The notes beneath the pieces were generated by a model. The model did not search any database, was not told where the DNA came from, and was given only the letters and a program-made list of their open reading frames with translations. The translations under genes were made by a program, and so were the position numbers. DNA of 48,646 nucleotides. It comes from Rhodospirillales bacterium. GTDB lineage: Bacteria; Pseudomonadota; Alphaproteobacteria; Rhodospirillales; UBA2165. This document shows positions 18,332-27,131 of the stretch, in pieces. The first letter of the stretch is position 1, and each line of letters starts with the position of its first letter. Location of the stretch: contig JAJDXO010000058.1 in the NCBI GenBank assembly GCA_022823235.1, positions 1 through 48,646 on the forward strand, in the 5' to 3' direction.

Positions 18332-19924
18332 TCATTTTTCATATCTCCGGATTCCGGCCGCCGCCAGAACGATCAGCACCAGGGAGAGGGGAACCCAATT
18401 TCCCCACGCGGCATAGAAAGTAGGCGACAGGGCGTCCGGCAGTCCGCTGTCAAGCGCCACCGCCTGGTTGAGCTTCGAACGGACGACGATCCGGCCGTAC
18501 GGATCGACCACGCCGGAAATGCCGGTGTTGGCCACCCGAACCAGCGGCAATCCCTCTTCGACCGCCCTGAGCCGCGTGCTCGCGAAGTGCTGGTACGGGC
18601 CCGATGAGGTGCCGAACCAAGCATCGTTCGTCAGGTTCAGCAGCCACCCGGGACGGTCGGCGCCGTCGACGGCCCGGCCGGGAAAAATCGCCTCGTAGCA
18701 AATCAATGGACTGAACGCCGGTCCGCCCGGGAGGTCGATGCTCCGTAGTCCGGGTCCCGGGCTGAAATCGGTCCGCCCCGCGGTGATCTTGTCCATACGG
18801 AACACCGACCGGAACGGGACGTATTCCCCGAACGGAACCAGATGGTGCTTGTCGTAGGAACCGGCAATCCGTTCATCCGCGGTGACGACCGCGAGGCTGT
18901 TCCACAACCGGCGCCGGGCGGCGGCGCCCTCAGGTTCCGTCGACGTCCTGAGCGCCCCTGAAATCAATGCCCCGCCGGCCGGCGCCGCCCGGGCAAGCGC
19001 CGCGACCCCCTGCCGGTCGCCGTCGAGGAAGAACGGCACCGCGGTTTCGGGCCAAATCACGTGGGTCGGCCGGGCGCCCGGCGCCGGGTGCCGGCTCAAC
19101 GTGCGCAGGGTCGCGAGATGTCGGCCCAGCAACTCGGGGCGCCACTTGTCGCGCTGGGCGATGTTCGGCTGAACCAGCCGCAGCCGGACATTTTCGACGG
19201 CATCCATATTCGCCGATGCCAGACGCTGGGCGCCGGCGCCCCACACCACGGCCAAAATAACCAGCGGGGCGCCGCTCCAGACCCAGCGGCCGCGAAGGGG
19301 CACGTTCCGGTCGCCGAGCAGGGCGGGAAAGGACGCGGCGGCGACGGTCAGCAGGCTCAGAAGATAGGTCCCGCCGAACGCCGCCGCCTGGATCATCGAA
19401 TCGGAAAACGTCCAGGCGGTCCCGATCAGGTTCCAGGGAAATCCCGTCAGCGCCCAGCCCCGGACCCATTCGGCGCCGGCCCAGAAGCCGGCGAACCCGA
19501 GCACGCGGAGCGGGCCCGCCGGCGCCCACAGACGGGTCAAGACGGCGACAAGGGCGAAGTAAAATCCGAGCAGCGCGGCCAGACCGATGACCGCGAACGG
19601 GATCATCCAGGCGAAGGTCCGGGCATCGACAAGAAAGGAAAAGGAGATCCAATAAAGTCCGGCCACGAAGTAGCCGATGCCGAAACACCAGCCGGCGAGC
19701 CCGGCCGAAATCAGGGCGCGGCGCCGGGTCGCGTGTTCGGGGCCGCCGTCGATCAGCCACACGAGGACGATAAACGCCGGCAGAAGCGCGGCGACGAAAT
19801 GCACCGGCGGCAGCGCCAGAACCGCGGCGGCGCCGGCAAGAGCCGCGAGACCGTACCGCCGCCGGCCCGCAAGGCGGATGACGGCGTCCCGCAGGCGCTC
19901 GGCTATGACGGAAAGACCGCTCAC
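18332..19924 (-). CDS. lnt: Apolipoprotein N-acyltransferase Lnt
   Basis: 530 residues, typical length. Lnt sits in the inner membrane and adds the third acyl chain to the N-terminal Cys of lipoproteins. About six to seven N-terminal membrane helices (residues 20-210) precede a periplasmic nitrilase domain with its triad: Glu in WPETAVPF (about 292), Lys in YDKHHLVPFGEY (about 360) and Cys in LICYEAIFPG (about 407). A final membrane helix (LSLVLIVLAAAGI) closes the protein. The start is a GTG 14 bases after the corC-like gene; the lnt-corC-ybeY-phoH order is widely conserved in proteobacteria. Confidence 0.95.
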   Translation of the reverse strand: MSGLSVIAERLRDAVIRLAGRRRYGLAALAGAAAVLALPPVHFVAALLPAFIVLVWLIDGGPEHATRRRALISAGLAGWCFGIGYFVAGLYWISFSFLVDARTFAWMIPFAVIGLAALLGFYFALVAVLTRLWAPAGPLRVLGFAGFWAGAEWVRGWALTGFPWNLIGTAWTFSDSMIQAAAFGGTYLLSLLTVAAASFPALLGDRNVPLRGRWVWSGAPLVILAVVWGAGAQRLASANMDAVENVRLRLVQPNIAQRDKWRPELLGRHLATLRTLSRHPAPGARPTHVIWPETAVPFFLDGDRQGVAALARAAPAGGALISGALRTSTEPEGAAARRRLWNSLAVVTADERIAGSYDKHHLVPFGEYVPFRSVFRMDKITAGRTDFSPGPGLRSIDLPGGPAFSPLICYEAIFPGRAVDGADRPGWLLNLTNDAWFGTSSGPYQHFASTRLRAVEEGLPLVRVANTGISGVVDPYGRIVVRSKLNQAVALDSGLPDALSPTFYAAWGNWVPLSLVLIVLAAAGIRRYEK

Positions 19925-19938
19925 GCCGACGGCTTCGG

Positions 19939-20880
19939 CTAGTCCCGCGCCTCGGCCGCCGGGTCGGTCGATGCGGCAACGCCCCTGACGCGCAGCCGTC
20001 TGATGCGCCGGGGGTCGGCCTCGAGGACCTCGATCTCCGCGCCCGACGGGTGCCGCACGAGTTCGCCGCGGATCGGGACCCGTCCGGCGAGCGAGAATAC
20101 CAGCCCGCCCAAGGTGTCGATTTCCTCCCGTTCCCCGGACGACGCGATGGACCCGAACCGTTTCTCGAAATCCTCGATCAGGACGCGCGCATCGGCGTCG
20201 ATCGCCCCGTCGGCCCGAATGCTGACCTCGGGCTCGACTTCGCGGTCGTGTTCGTCCTCGATCTCGCCGACGATCTCTTCGACCAGATCCTCGATGGTCA
20301 GCAGCCCGTCCACGCCGCCGAACTCGTCGACCACCAGCGCCATGTGGGTTCGCTTGACGCGCATTTCCAGCAACAGTTCGAGCACCTGCATGGACGGCGC
20401 GACAAACAGGACGTCCCGCATCACGTCGCGGATCCTGAACCCGTTCTCCGTATCGGTCCGGTCGATGAGGTCCTTGAAGTGAACCATGCCGATCGCATCG
20501 TCGAGGGTTTCCTGATAGACCGGCACCCGGGAATGGCCGGCCGACTTGATGACCTCTACCAGGTCGTCGAGCGCCGAATCCGCGTCGATGGCGACGATAT
20601 CGGCCCTGGGCACCATCACGTCGGCGACGGTCTGGTCGCGCAGCTTGAGGATGTTGGCGAGCAGCGTCCGCTCCTGGCGGTCGAATTCAACCGCCGAATC
20701 TCCCTGATCCTCGATCAGTTCCTCGATGGTTTCGCGGACAGAATTTTCGCCGTTCCGTCCCCACAGCCTGCCGGTCAAACCGCGCCAGGCCCGCGAAATT
20801 CCTGTTGGTTCATCGGCCCCGGATGTCCGCGTCGCGGAGCGGGGCGCGGGAGATCGGCTGCCGCCCGAATCGTCGGTCAT
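19939..20880 (-). CDS. CBS-domain protein of the CorC/YbeX type
   Basis: 313 residues, soluble, with no membrane segment. A charged N-terminal extension is followed by two CBS domains (about 95-220; VMVPRADIVAIDADS, HSRVPVYQETLDD, TIEDLVEEIVGEIEDE) and a C-terminal CorC_HlyC transporter-associated domain (EIDTLGGLVFSLAGRVPIRGE). The E. coli homologue YbeX/CorC is linked to magnesium/cobalt efflux and ribosome metabolism. The gene overlaps ybeY by four bases (ATGA), which supports the ribosome-related link. The symbol corC/ybeX is used variably, so none is assigned. Confidence 0.9.
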   Translation of the reverse strand: MTDDSGGSRSPAPRSATRTSGADEPTGISRAWRGLTGRLWGRNGENSVRETIEELIEDQGDSAVEFDRQERTLLANILKLRDQTVADVMVPRADIVAIDADSALDDLVEVIKSAGHSRVPVYQETLDDAIGMVHFKDLIDRTDTENGFRIRDVMRDVLFVAPSMQVLELLLEMRVKRTHMALVVDEFGGVDGLLTIEDLVEEIVGEIEDEHDREVEPEVSIRADGAIDADARVLIEDFEKRFGSIASSGEREEIDTLGGLVFSLAGRVPIRGELVRHPSGAEIEVLEADPRRIRRLRVRGVAASTDPAAEARD

Positions 20881-21401
20881 TTGGTCATATCACCCGCCGC
20901 CGCCGGTCCCGTCCCGGCAACGGCGTAGGGATTTGGGATGCCCCATCGTTCAAGTAGCCGGGCCTCGAGCCCTTCCATGGTTTCCGCCTCTGAATCCTGC
21001 TCATGATCATACCCCAAAAGATGCAGAATACCGTGCACCAGGAGGTGAGCGAGGCGGTATTCGGGGTGCCGGGCCCGTCCCGGCGGCAGACCGCGGCTTG
21101 CCTCCCCGTAGGCGATAACGATATCGCCGAAGAGGCGGGGCGCGCCGTTGAGCGGCGGCCGGTCGTTTTCTTCGCCGCCGAACGACAGCACATCCGTCGC
21201 CGCATCCTTTCCGCGGTAGTCGCGGTTGAGGCCGCGAACAAACTCGTCCCCGGCCAGGACGACGGATAGCTCCCCATCGGTCTCGCCCAACGCTTCCAGC
21301 GCTTCCGAAGCGATCCTGGTGCAGTACCCGACCGGGTCGGGCGTTACCCCCCGCCACGCGGGCTCCCGCAGGTCCACGGCGATCTCGAAGCCGGCCATCA
21401 T
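20877..21401 (-). CDS. ybeY: Endoribonuclease/rRNA maturation factor YbeY
   Basis: 174 residues. YbeY is a zinc-dependent metallo-RNase involved in 16S rRNA 3'-end maturation and 70S quality control. The zinc motif HGILHLLGYDH (about residues 122-132) supplies the three His ligands. The conserved FVRGLNRDYRGKDAATDVLSF block is present, split here as LNRDYRGKDAATDVLSF. The gene overlaps phoH and the corC-like gene by four bases at either end, so translation is probably coupled. Length and start are normal. Confidence 0.96.
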   Translation of the reverse strand: MMAGFEIAVDLREPAWRGVTPDPVGYCTRIASEALEALGETDGELSVVLAGDEFVRGLNRDYRGKDAATDVLSFGGEENDRPPLNGAPRLFGDIVIAYGEASRGLPPGRARHPEYRLAHLLVHGILHLLGYDHEQDSEAETMEGLEARLLERWGIPNPYAVAGTGPAAAGDMTK

Positions 21402-22402
21402 GGGGACTTGGCGGGCTTGGCGGGATCCCGGGTATCGTAGGCCTCGACGATGCGGGATACCAACTGATGGCGGATGACGTCCTTCGCGGTGAAGTTCACG
21501 AACGCCACCCCGTCAACGTCCTTCAGCACGTTGACCGCGTCGCGAAGTCCGGACCTGGCCCCGCCCGGCAAATCGACCTGACTCAAGTCACCGGTGACGA
21601 CCATGCGGGCGTTCTCGCCGAGGCGGGTCAGGGACATCTTCATTTGCACGGCGGTCGTGTTCTGCGCTTCGTCGAGAATGACGAAGGAATGAGACAGGGT
21701 GCGCCCCCGCATGAAGGCCAGGGGCGCGATTTCGATCTCGCCGTTGTCGATTTTCTTCGCCACCTGGTTGGCCGGCAGCATGTCGTGAAGCGCATCGTAG
21801 AGCGGGCGCAGATAGGGATCGACCTTGTCCTTCATGTCGCCGGGCAGAAAGCCGAGCTGCTCGCCGGCCTCGACCGCCGGGCGGGACAGCACGATGCGGT
21901 CGATCTCGCCCCTGATCAGGCTTTCGACCGCCTTGGCGACCGCAAGATAGGTCTTGCCGGTTCCGGCCGGACCCAGGCCGAACACCAGGTCATGATTGTC
22001 GATCGCCTCGAGATACGCCGCCTGGCGCTGGGAGCGGGGCAATATTCGCCGTTTGCGGGTCTGGATCGCCAGGTCTTCCGGCAACAGGTTTCCGCCGGGC
22101 GCCTCGGCCGGGGCGGGCGCCTCGGCCATGCGCAGCGCGCCATCCACTTCCGCCGGATCGATCTCGGCCCCTTGTTGGAGACGCGAATAAAGTCCGCTCA
22201 GGACGTTCCGGGCGACCTCGGCGGCCACCGCCGGGCCGGTAATTGTCACCGCGTTGCCGCGGGACCGGAGCTCGACTTCCAGTTCCTGTTCGATACGCGC
22301 GAGATGAGAGTTATGGCTGCCGAACAGCTGCGGCAGCAGACGGTTGTCGTCAAACTCGAGCTCTACCGTCGTGGCGTCAGACGTCGCCGAAGCTATGGTC
22401 AA
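21398..22402 (-). CDS. phoH: PhoH family protein
   Basis: 334 residues. PhoH proteins are ATP-binding, with a P-loop related to the SF1 helicase core; the physiological substrate is still unclear, with RNA metabolism suspected from constant pairing with ybeY. An N-terminal KH-like segment (about 15-80) precedes Walker [16 protein letters not shown] (about 144) and Walker [10 protein letters not shown] (about 242), with [12 protein letters not shown] following. The start is a TTG that overlaps the miaB stop (TTGA). I see no better downstream start. Confidence 0.94.
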   Translation of the reverse strand: MTIASATSDATTVELEFDDNRLLPQLFGSHNSHLARIEQELEVELRSRGNAVTITGPAVAAEVARNVLSGLYSRLQQGAEIDPAEVDGALRMAEAPAPAEAPGGNLLPEDLAIQTRKRRILPRSQRQAAYLEAIDNHDLVFGLGPAGTGKTYLAVAKAVESLIRGEIDRIVLSRPAVEAGEQLGFLPGDMKDKVDPYLRPLYDALHDMLPANQVAKKIDNGEIEIAPLAFMRGRTLSHSFVILDEAQNTTAVQMKMSLTRLGENARMVVTGDLSQVDLPGGARSGLRDAVNVLKDVDGVAFVNFTAKDVIRHQLVSRIVEAYDTRDPAKPAKSP

Positions 22403-23784
22403 GCGAAAGCCCTCTCCATGTGCGAGCCGTTTCCTCCTTCTTCCCCCGCCAAACGCGCGCTCAGGCTGTTGGCGTGGGCATCGGTAATCTCCAATTCCGC
22501 GATGCGGCCGAAATAACGGGCGGGCGCATCCACGTGAACCGGCTGCATGTAGACGCTGCGGCCGGCGAATTGCCCGGCCTTCCGGCCCGGACGATCCAGC
22601 AGCACCGCCATCTTGCGGCCAATCGACGACCGGTTAAAGACAATCTGATTCTGGTCGAGCACCGCCTGCAGTTCCGACAATCGTTCCGCCTTGACGCCTT
22701 CATCGATCTGATTCGGCATCGCCGCCCCGGGGGTTCCCGGCCGGGTCGAATATTTGAACGAGTAGGCCTGAATGAACCGGGTTTCCCGGGCGAGCGCCAC
22801 GGTCTCGTCGAAATCTTCCGCGGTTTCGCCGGGAAAGCCGACGATGAAGTCCGACGACAATTTCAGGTCCGGCCGCGCCGCCATCAATTTGTCGACGATC
22901 CGGCGGTAGTCGTCCCGGGTATGCCGGCGGTTCATGGCGGCCAAGACCCGGTCGGAGCCCGATTGCACCGGCAGGTGAAGAAACGGCATCAGCGCCTCGA
23001 CCTCGCCGTGCGCCGCGATCAGATCGTCCGACATGTCCCGCGGATGGGAGGTGGTGTAGCGGATGCGCTTCAGTCCGTCGATTTCGGCCAGCCGGCGGAT
23101 CAGCCCGCCGAGGCCCGCCTCGGCCCCGCCGCCGGCATCGCCATGGTAGGCGTTGACGTTCTGCCCGAGCAGGGTGATTTCGAGGGCCCCGTGATCGACG
23201 ACGCGGCGCGCCTCGTCCAGGACATCCTTCACCGGACGCGAGAACTCCGCGCCCCTGGTGTACGGCACGACGCAGAAGGTGCAGAACTTGTCGCAGCCTT
23301 CCTGGACCGAGAGAAACGCGCTGGGACCCCGGTGCCGGACCGGCGGCAGGTGATCGAATTTGGGCTCGGCCGGAAACTCGACATCGACGACACCGGACGG
23401 GTTCGACGGATCGCGCCGGGCCGCCTCGGCGATCAGTTGCGGCAAACGATGATAGGATTGCGGTCCCACCACCATGTCCACGTACGGCGCCCGGCTGAGG
23501 ATTTCGGCGCCCTCGGCCTGCGCGACGCAGCCGGCGACGGCGATCATCGCGGTTTCGCCTTCGGCCGCGCGCGCCTCCTTGGACCGGCGGATGCGGCCGA
23601 GTTCCGAATACAGCTTCTCCGCCGCCTTCTCCCGGATATGGCAGGTATTCAAGACCACCAGATCGGCGTCGTCCGCCCGTTCGGTGGCCGCGTAGCCCAG
23701 CGGCGCCAGAACGTCGGCCATGCGCGCCGAATCGTAGACGTTCATCTGACAGCCGAAGGTCTTGATGTGCAGTTTACGCGTCAC
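22399..23784 (-). CDS. miaB: tRNA-2-methylthio-N6-dimethylallyladenosine synthase MiaB
   Basis: 461 residues. MiaB is a radical-SAM methylthiotransferase that thiomethylates i6A37 of tRNAs reading U-starting codons. The N-terminal MTTase domain has three Cys ([25 protein letters not shown]) for one 4Fe-4S cluster. The radical-SAM motif [16 protein letters not shown] (about residue 165) binds the second. A C-terminal TRAM domain ends the protein. The start is GTG. It lies 39 bases after fur, so an iron-dependent enzyme follows an iron regulator. Confidence 0.96.
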   Translation of the reverse strand: MTRKLHIKTFGCQMNVYDSARMADVLAPLGYAATERADDADLVVLNTCHIREKAAEKLYSELGRIRRSKEARAAEGETAMIAVAGCVAQAEGAEILSRAPYVDMVVGPQSYHRLPQLIAEAARRDPSNPSGVVDVEFPAEPKFDHLPPVRHRGPSAFLSVQEGCDKFCTFCVVPYTRGAEFSRPVKDVLDEARRVVDHGALEITLLGQNVNAYHGDAGGGAEAGLGGLIRRLAEIDGLKRIRYTTSHPRDMSDDLIAAHGEVEALMPFLHLPVQSGSDRVLAAMNRRHTRDDYRRIVDKLMAARPDLKLSSDFIVGFPGETAEDFDETVALARETRFIQAYSFKYSTRPGTPGAAMPNQIDEGVKAERLSELQAVLDQNQIVFNRSSIGRKMAVLLDRPGRKAGQFAGRSVYMQPVHVDAPARYFGRIAELEITDAHANSLSARLAGEEGGNGSHMERAFA

Positions 23785-23823
23785 CGCGAGCTCTCGATTG
23801 TCCCAGGTTCCGATTGCGCGGGT

Positions 23824-24258
23824 TCATTCGCCGTCGTCGTCCACCGGCACGCCGAACAACTCCAGCCGGTGCCCCACCAGTTTGAAACCGAATTCCTCGG
23901 CGACTTTTTCCTGCAGGGCTTCGATGGCCTCGTTTTGAAACTCGATGATCTCGCCGGTTTTCACGTTGATCAGGTGATCGTGGTGTTCGCCGGAAGCCTC
24001 TTCATAGCGCGCCCGGCCGTCACCGAAATCGAGCCGGTCCAGCAGGCCGGTCTCCTCGAACAGCCTGACGGTGCGGTAGACCGTCGCAATGCTGATCTTG
24101 GAATCGATTTCCGCCGAGCGCTGGTACAGTTCCTCGACGTCCGGATGATCGGAGGCTTCGGCGAGGACGCGCGCGATGACGCGGCGCTGCTCGGTCATCT
24201 TCATGCCGCGCTCGGCGCACATCCGCTCCAGACGGGTTTCGAGAGTCTGTTCCGACAC
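23824..24258 (-). CDS. fur: Fur-family iron/metal regulator
   Basis: 144 residues. A winged helix (GMKMTEQRRVIARVL, SIATVYRTVRLFEETGL) is followed by a dimerisation domain with the EHHDHLINVKTGEIIEF metal-binding region. The C-terminal zinc-binding Cys pairs of E. coli Fur are absent, as in many alphaproteobacterial Fur/Mur proteins, which often sense manganese. With Irr also in the window, iron control is probably shared and this protein may be Mur-like. The start is a GTG at 24258 with AAAGGA only three bases upstream. Confidence 0.88.
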   Translation of the reverse strand: MSEQTLETRLERMCAERGMKMTEQRRVIARVLAEASDHPDVEELYQRSAEIDSKISIATVYRTVRLFEETGLLDRLDFGDGRARYEEASGEHHDHLINVKTGEIIEFQNEAIEALQEKVAEEFGFKLVGHRLELFGVPVDDDGE

Positions 24259-24266
24259 GGGTCCTT

Positions 24267-24281
24267 TATATCACCGATATA
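24267..24281 (-). promoter_or_regulatory. Palindrome at the fur start region
   Basis: TATATC-ACC-GATATA is a perfect 15-base palindrome, ending eight bases before the fur GTG and overlapping a TATAAA hexamer. It is well placed for autoregulation, by Fur or by MucR encoded just upstream. It does not match the classic GATAATGATAATCATTATC-type box closely. Confidence 0.4.
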
Positions 24282-24295
24282 CGTGGATTGAACAA

Positions 24296-24715
24296 TTAGC
24301 TCGCCGCGCGACGGCGGCGGGGCCGGGTGCCGAGACCGATCTTCTTCGCCAGACTGCTGCGGTGTTTGGCGTAATTCGGCGCCACCATGGGGTAGTCGCT
24401 CGGCAAACCCCACCGCTCCCGGTATTCCTCGGGGGTCATGTTGTAGGCGGTCTTGAGATGGCGCTTCAGCATCTTCAGCTTCTTGCCGTCCTCAAGACAG
24501 ATAATGTGGTCGGCGGTGACGGATTTCTTGATGGGAACCGCGGGCCGCGGGCGGTCCGGTGCCGGCGGCGAGCCGCCGACGGCCGACAGGGTTCTGTACA
24601 CATCCTGGATGAGCCGCGGCAGATCGCTGACCGGCAGCGTATTGTTGCTTACGTGGGCCGCCACGATTTCCGTGGTCAGCTCCAACAGTTCCCCACTTTT
24701 TGCCTGGTCGGACAT
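24296..24715 (-). CDS. mucR: MucR/Ros-family transcriptional regulator
   Basis: 139 residues, typical of the family. MucR proteins are zinc-finger-derived regulators and H-NS-like gene silencers of alphaproteobacteria, controlling exopolysaccharide, motility and cell-cycle genes. The finger region is [20 protein letters not shown], then [14 protein letters not shown]. Cys73 and His86 are clear but the full CxxC..H..H zinc set of Ros is not, as in some Mlr-type members. The basic C-terminal tail ends [10 protein letters not shown] good sigma-70-like promoter lies upstream and a MITE-like element begins 136 bases upstream. Confidence 0.93.
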   Translation of the reverse strand: MSDQAKSGELLELTTEIVAAHVSNNTLPVSDLPRLIQDVYRTLSAVGGSPPAPDRPRPAVPIKKSVTADHIICLEDGKKLKMLKRHLKTAYNMTPEEYRERWGLPSDYPMVAPNYAKHRSSLAKKIGLGTRPRRRRAAS

Positions 24716-24747
24716 TGAATTAGTATTCCTTGTTTGAAGTCGGGATG

Positions 24748-24776
24748 TATATAGTTTTGCAAATAGGGCGAATCAA
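24748..24776 (-). promoter_or_regulatory. Candidate sigma-70 promoter of mucR
   Basis: Minus-strand TTGATT (24776-24771) and TATATA (24753-24748) are separated by exactly 17 bases, about 33 bases upstream of the mucR ATG, in an AT-rich patch. Confidence 0.55.
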
Positions 24777-24850
24777 GAATAAAGGCGCAAGTAATCGTCC
24801 GAACGAATAGTGGCCGCGCCTTCCTCGGATTACAAAACCCACGGCTAAAA

Positions 24851-25275
24851 TAGGGTCTGTACTCGATTGGGGGATTCTCGTTTTTGCGCCCCGCTCACCC
24901 GCAAGTCGTCCTCACCATGTAAAATAAGGTCAATTCGTCCGAATTGACCGACCCGTCATGCCCCGCCTCCGTGCGGGGCATCCAGGATATTCACCACGGA
25001 GGCACAGAGGTCGGGAGGAGAGGTTTCGGTCTCCCGGTGCGCCTCACCGTCTCACCCGCAAGCCGTCATGCCCGGACTTGATCCGGGCATCCACGCCTTG
25101 CGGAAGGCACACACGTGGATGGCCGGCCTACGCCGTCCGAAAGTCGGCTTCGGCCGACTGAAGGCCGGGTCCAGGCCCGGCCATGACGCAATTTATTTGT
25201 GTATCGCAGGCTCACCCGGCGACCGCCCCCGTCGCCGCAACACTCATACGGCGGCTCAATCGAGTCCGGACCCTA
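24851..25275. mobile_element. MITE-like element (425 bp) between rimI and mucR
   Basis: The left end is TAGGGTCTGTACTCGATTG and the right end, inverted, is TAGGGTCCGGACTCGATTG, both flanked by TA, as expected for TA target duplication. No transposase is encoded. The interior holds the palindrome GGTCAATTCG-TC-CGAATTGACC (24928-24949), GTCATGCC-type palindromes (24955-24984, 25065-25093 and, inverted, about 25162-25188), and AGTCGG-CTTCGG-CCGACT (25142-25159). The right end overlaps the 3' end of rimI. The 540-base gap between rimI and mucR holds no gene besides this element and the mucR promoter. Confidence 0.7.
24928..24949. repeat. Palindromic repeat GGTCAATTCG-TC-CGAATTGACC
   Basis: Two perfect 10-base arms with a 2-base loop, preceded by CATGTAA. 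A second copy, in opposite orientation with a 3-base loop and the same CATGTAA flank, is at 39712-39734. Confidence 0.75.
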
Positions 25276-25744
25276 GTTCCTTCCTCATAATGAGCGCGTC
25301 CCGGCGGCCGGCATTCGACCGGTAATACCCGGTTCTTGTCCCGACGCTCTTGAACCCGGTGATTTCGTAGAGCGCGGTTGCCGCCGGGTTTCCGGCATCG
25401 ACCTCCAGAAACCATTCCTTGATCGCGGATCGCCGCAGAAACTCCTCCGCGGCGGCCATCAGGCGGCCGGCTATGCCCCGGCGGCGGCGCGCCGGCAGGA
25501 CCGCCAGCGTGACGATTTCAGCCTCCGGGGCGGCGAATCTGCAGATGATGAAACCCGAGACCCCGTCGGCGTCTTCGCCATCGAGAGCCGCCAGGCCGAG
25601 CATGTCGGGTTGCCGGAGCATGCGCCCGAATCCGGCGGCGCTCCACCCGTCGTCGAAGGACAGCCGGTGGATTTCCGCAAATGCGGCCGCATGGGCCGGC
25701 GTTGCGACGATCAAACCGGACCCGGTCACCGCCCCGCCGGTCAT
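25256..25744 (-). CDS. rimI: GNAT-family N-acetyltransferase RimI-like
   Basis: 162 residues. RimI-type enzymes acetylate the N-terminal Ala of ribosomal protein S18. The acetyl-CoA site is visible as VTLAVLPARRRRGIAGRLM (motif A, with R/Q-x-x-G-x-G/A replaced by RRRRGIAG), followed by WFLEVDAGNPAATALYEITGF (motif B), split here. The 4-base overlap with tsaB is the usual arrangement. The last five residues GSGLD and the TGA stop are encoded by the terminus of the MITE-like element, so the original C-terminus was altered or replaced; the catalytic fold should be intact. Confidence 0.88.
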   Translation of the reverse strand: MTGGAVTGSGLIVATPAHAAAFAEIHRLSFDDGWSAAGFGRMLRQPDMLGLAALDGEDADGVSGFIICRFAAPEAEIVTLAVLPARRRRGIAGRLMAAAEEFLRRSAIKEWFLEVDAGNPAATALYEITGFKSVGTRTGYYRSNAGRRDALIMRKELGSGLD

Positions 25745-26418
25745 GGTTTGGGGCCGGTGGTGTCGGGAGGGCGCAGATAGAGCGGCGCCAGGGGCGCCGG
25801 CGAGACCCCCGGGGACCAGCGTTCCTCGGCCATCCGGGCGGCCACCGCCGCCTGGGGCTCCGCCGGACCGTCCGCCATCCGGAAATCGCGTCCCGCCTCC
25901 TCGAGCGCCGCCGCCATTGGCTTAGAAGCGCTGCCGGCGAGAATCAGGCCGCCGTCAATCGATAAATCGGCGGCCAGCGCCGTGGGCGTCGCGGCCATGG
26001 GCTCCGTTTTCGGCTCCCCATCGGCGCCGAACAGCTGCGCATAGATGTCCTCCCGTTTGCTTTCGACGCACGCCAGCACCGGATGCGGACCGGCCGCCGT
26101 CCCGTCGATGCCGGCCGCGACGACCTCCAGCGTCGTCAGTCCCAGGGCCGGAATCCGCGCGGCGAGAGACATGGCCCGGGCGGCGGCGATGCCGATCCTC
26201 ATCCCGGTGAACGACCCCGGGCCCACCGTCGTGGCGATCAGGTCGAGGTCCGCGTAGGCGAGGCCCGCCGCCGAGACGACCTCTCCGACCATGGGCATGA
26301 GAATTTCGGCCTGGCCGCGGGCCCGCTCTTCATAACGCCCGGCCAGCGTCTCTCCACCCGAGCGAACGGCGGCCGAACACGCGCCGACGGATGTATCGAA
26401 TGCCAATATGGTCGTCAT
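25741..26418 (-). CDS. tsaB: tRNA threonylcarbamoyladenosine biosynthesis protein TsaB
   Basis: 225 residues from the ATG at 26418 (MTTILAFDTSVGACSAAV); an upstream frame to 26475 adds a non-conserved tail. TsaB is the inactive TsaD paralogue that scaffolds the TsaB-TsaD-TsaE complex making t6A37 of tRNAs. The ASKHA-fold N-terminal motifs ILAFDTS, HSE-like GQAEILMPMV and GPGSFTGMRIGIAAARAM are present. It overlaps rimI by four bases and marks the upstream end of the long minus-strand housekeeping run. Confidence 0.93.
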   Translation of the reverse strand: MTTILAFDTSVGACSAAVRSGGETLAGRYEERARGQAEILMPMVGEVVSAAGLAYADLDLIATTVGPGSFTGMRIGIAAARAMSLAARIPALGLTTLEVVAAGIDGTAAGPHPVLACVESKREDIYAQLFGADGEPKTEPMAATPTALAADLSIDGGLILAGSASKPMAAALEEAGRDFRMADGPAEPQAAVAARMAEERWSPGVSPAPLAPLYLRPPDTTGPKP

Positions 26419-26506
26419 GAAGCCTGTATCGCCTGTTTCCCGGCAGCTTATAGTATCGGCTCCCGCCAATTGCACGTTCCCCGGACGAGATTAACGGACC
26501 AGCCCC

Positions 26507-27061
26507 ATGCCCGACCTGATCGAGATTCTGCCGGCGACCCATGATGTCGAACTGGACATCGCCTACGCCACCGCCGACAACTTCACCGGCAAGCCGGTCT
26601 ACCGCCGGGCGGCCTGCTATCTCCATCCGGACGCCGAGAACCTTCTCAGACGGGCATGCGAGCTTGCGCGGATACTCGGCTACCGGATCAAGATCTTCGA
26701 CGCCTTCCGGCCCGCCGAGGCGCAGTTCGTCCTGTGGAACCACACGCCGGACCCCGAATTTCTGGCCGATCCCCGCAAGGGCTCGCCCCATTCTCGGGGC
26801 GTGGCGGTCGATCTGACCCTCGTCGATGCCGCCGGAGAAGAACTCGACATGGGGACGGGGTTTGACGAATTCGACCCCCGGTCCCATCACGGCAATCCGG
26901 GCATAAGCGCCGAGGCCCAGCGAAACCGCATGATCCTGATGGGCATCATGACCACGGCGGGTTGGGACTTCTACCGCAATGAATGGTGGCACTATCAACT
27001 GTTCGATTCCAAGCGTTACCCGGTGCTGAAGGACGAAGTGCTGCCGCAAGGCATGATGTGA
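26507..27061 (+). CDS. D-alanyl-D-alanine dipeptidase (VanX/DdpX family)
   Basis: 184 residues. A zinc dipeptidase that cleaves D-Ala-D-Ala. The three zinc ligands of the family are visible: His95 and Asp102 in SPHSRGVAVD, and His162 in NEWWHYQ, with catalytic Glu159. The conserved Arg68 in DAFRPAEAQ is present. There is no signal peptide, so the enzyme is probably cytoplasmic, salvaging D-Ala from peptidoglycan turnover (DdpX-like) rather than conferring glycopeptide resistance; no vanH or vanA partners are nearby. It is divergent from tsaB and precedes a deacetylase gene by 70 bases. Confidence 0.9.
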   Translation: MPDLIEILPATHDVELDIAYATADNFTGKPVYRRAACYLHPDAENLLRRACELARILGYRIKIFDAFRPAEAQFVLWNHTPDPEFLADPRKGSPHSRGVAVDLTLVDAAGEELDMGTGFDEFDPRSHHGNPGISAEAQRNRMILMGIMTTAGWDFYRNEWWHYQLFDSKRYPVLKDEVLPQGMM

Positions 27062-27131
27062 GGCGGGTCCGCGCCGGAAAGATAACGCCAAAAACATACC
27101 CGTCCGGATCGCCCTCTGGTAAGCTCCGCCG

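Noticed and set aside
26507-27061. A vancomycin-resistance vanX gene
   Set aside because: Zinc and catalytic residues fit the family, but there are no vanH/vanA partners and the host is Gram-negative. A DdpX-like recycling role is more likely.
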